This document shows positions 5,708 through 6,582 of a stretch of DNA of 6,582 nucleotides, piece after piece. The DNA comes from Pseudomonadota bacterium (GTDB lineage: Bacteria; Pseudomonadota; Alphaproteobacteria; Acetobacterales; Acetobacteraceae), in the NCBI GenBank assembly GCA_021784255.1, contig JAJXSZ010000180.1, forward strand, positions 1 to 6,582, read 5' to 3'. Position 1 is the first letter of the stretch, and every line of letters starts with the position of its first letter. The notes below the pieces were generated by a model that saw only the letters and a list, made by a program, of their open reading frames with translations, made no database searches and was not told the origin of the DNA. Position numbers and translations under genes: made by a program.

Positions 5708-6490
5708 ATGGTCGAATTCGCCCTGCCCGCCAACAGCCGCGTCACCGCCGGGATCACGCACCCGGCGCCGTCGGATGCCGCGAACACGCGGACCTTTCGC
5801 ATCTATCGGTGGAACCCCGATGACGGGAAGAACCCTCGGACCGACGTCTACACGGTCGACATGGACCATTGCGGCCCGATGGTCCTGGACGCGCTGATCA
5901 AGATCAAGAACGAGATCGATCCGACGCTGACCTTCCGCCGCTCCTGCCGCGAGGGAATCTGCGGTTCCTGCGCGATGAACATCGACGGCACCAACACCCT
6001 CGCCTGCCTCAAGCCGATCGACGAGGTGAAGGGCGACGTGCGCGTCAACCCGCTGCCGCACATGCCGGTGGTCAAGGACCTGGTGCCGGACCTGAGCCAG
6101 GCCTACGCGCAACTGCGCTCGATCGACCCGTGGCTGAAAGCCGACACGCCGCCGCCGCCGGACGCGGAGCGGCGGCAGAGCAAGTGGGAGCGCGAGAAGC
6201 TCGACGGGATGTGGGAATGCATCCTGTGCTTCTGCTGCTCCACCGCCTGCCCGTCCTACTGGTGGAACGGCGACCGCTATCTCGGCCCGGCGGTGCTGCT
6301 CGCGGCCTATCGCTGGATCGCCGACAGCCGCGACGAGCGCACCGGCGAGCGACTCGATGCGCTGGAGGATCCGTTCAAGCTGTATCGTTGCCATACCATC
6401 ATGAACTGCACGGAGACCTGCCCCAAGGGCCTCAACCCCGCGAAGGCGATCGCGAAGATCAAGACGCTGCTGCTCGAGCGGCAGGTCTAG
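5708..6490 (+). CDS. sdhB: Succinate dehydrogenase iron-sulfur subunit (SdhB)
   Basis: 260 residues, normal length. SdhB passes electrons from FAD to ubiquinone through three clusters. The plant-type [2Fe-2S] ligands are Cys80, Cys85, Cys88 and Cys100 (SCREGICGSCAMN, then LACLK). The bacterial ferredoxin-like half supplies Cys171, Cys174, Cys177 and Cys238 for [4Fe-4S], and Cys181, Cys228 and Cys234 for [3Fe-4S], with the same spacing as E. coli. Quinone-pocket residues Pro182, Trp186 (CPSYWWN) and His229 are present. The start at MVEFALPANSRVT matches alphaproteobacterial SdhB. Its ribosome site is weak (TGGA, about 7 bases upstream). In the second cluster motif the residue after Cys174 is Phe (CILCFCCST), where Ala is usual. 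It is the last gene of the sdhCDAB operon. Confidence 0.97.
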   Translation: MVEFALPANSRVTAGITHPAPSDAANTRTFRIYRWNPDDGKNPRTDVYTVDMDHCGPMVLDALIKIKNEIDPTLTFRRSCREGICGSCAMNIDGTNTLACLKPIDEVKGDVRVNPLPHMPVVKDLVPDLSQAYAQLRSIDPWLKADTPPPPDAERRQSKWEREKLDGMWECILCFCCSTACPSYWWNGDRYLGPAVLLAAYRWIADSRDERTGERLDALEDPFKLYRCHTIMNCTETCPKGLNPAKAIAKIKTLLLERQV

Positions 6491-6509
6491 TGTCAGGGGC
6501 CGCGCCCGA

Positions 6510-6582
6510 ATGAGCGGCGGCCGGGGCGGCGGGCCCCGGCGGGCCCAGGAGCGGGCTGGCCAGGGACGGGCTGGCCAGGGGC
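6510..6582 (+). CDS. Possible start of a further, low-complexity reading frame (runs off window)
   Basis: An ATG at 6510, 19 bases after the sdhB stop, opens a frame that stays open to the window end. It encodes a Gly/Arg-rich peptide beginning MSGGRGGG and ending in repeats of RAGQG. AGGGG (6495-6499) lies 10 bases upstream as a possible ribosome site. The composition is what GC-rich repetitive spacer would give in any frame, and no family is recognised. This is more likely intergenic than a gene. Confidence 0.15.
   Translation, partial: MSGGRGGGPRRAQERAGQGRAGQG
6520..6540 (+). terminator. GC-rich hairpin downstream of sdhB, possible terminator
   Basis: A perfect 8-bp all-G/C stem, GCCGGGGC (6520-6527) with GCCCCGGC (6533-6540), encloses a 5-base loop. 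It starts 29 bases after the sdhB stop. No T-run follows, so it may be a U-less terminator or an mRNA 3'-end stabiliser for the sdh transcript. Confidence 0.45.
6552..6581. repeat. 15-bp tandem repeat at the window edge
   Basis: CGGGCTGGCCAGGGA (6552-6566) is followed by CGGGCTGGCCAGGGG (6567-6581), 14 of 15 bases identical. Each contains the palindrome CTGGCCAG. The array meets the end of the window, so the copy number is unknown. It keeps a reading frame (15 = 5 codons). Confidence 0.65.

Noticed and set aside
4181..6394. A 737-residue open frame on the minus strand opposite sdhA and sdhB
   Set aside because: It is a shadow of GC-rich coding: the plus strand holds two unmistakable complex II subunits, and the minus-strand translation is Arg/His/Ala/Val-rich with no recognisable domain or membrane pattern.
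1..6582. Search for a mobile element, CRISPR array, tRNA/rRNA, toxin-antitoxin or defence system
   Set aside because: No terminal inverted repeats, transposase or integrase motifs, spaced repeat array or RNA gene signatures were seen. The window is almost entirely filled by conserved housekeeping genes.

Overview
This window is very GC-rich, with codon third positions almost all G or C. It looks like ordinary chromosomal housekeeping DNA from an alphaproteobacterium. The SdhC, SdhD, SdhA and SdhB sequences have the alphaproteobacterial form, for example the GHWWMQRLTSIALVPL stretch of SdhD and the MVEFALP start of SdhB. A member of the Rhodospirillales/Acetobacterales is my best guess, but that is inference and not something the sequence proves. 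All supported genes are on the plus strand.

Layout: (1) Positions 2-649 hold the C-terminal half of an AmpG-like muropeptide permease whose start lies before the window. (2) Positions 650-838 hold a hairpin and a small set of palindromic repeats. They lead into a short ModE-type winged-helix regulator (839-1258) with no molybdate-binding domain. A 17-bp tandem repeat covers its stop codon. (3) Positions 1259-1470 are a GC-rich leader, followed by asd, aspartate-semialdehyde dehydrogenase (1471-2511). (4) Three bases after asd comes an SMR-family gene of the guanidinium-exporter (Gdx/SugE) subtype (2515-2844). (5) After a gap of 83 bases with a possible promoter comes a complete succinate dehydrogenase operon, sdhC-sdhD-sdhA-sdhB (2928-6490). 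(6) The last 90 bases hold a GC-rich hairpin and a 15-bp tandem repeat that runs to the window edge, and possibly the start of another reading frame.

Function: Asd makes the branch-point intermediate for lysine/diaminopimelate, threonine and methionine. AmpG recycles diaminopimelate-containing muropeptides, so the left part has a loose cell-wall theme. The sdh operon encodes respiratory complex II, with FAD, three Fe-S clusters and a haem b site all supported by visible ligand residues. I found no new defence system, mobile element, CRISPR array, tRNA or rRNA. The observations worth a second look are modest: the Gdx gene lodged between asd and sdh without a visible riboswitch, the orphan regulator with palindromic repeats upstream, and two short tandem-repeat tracts.
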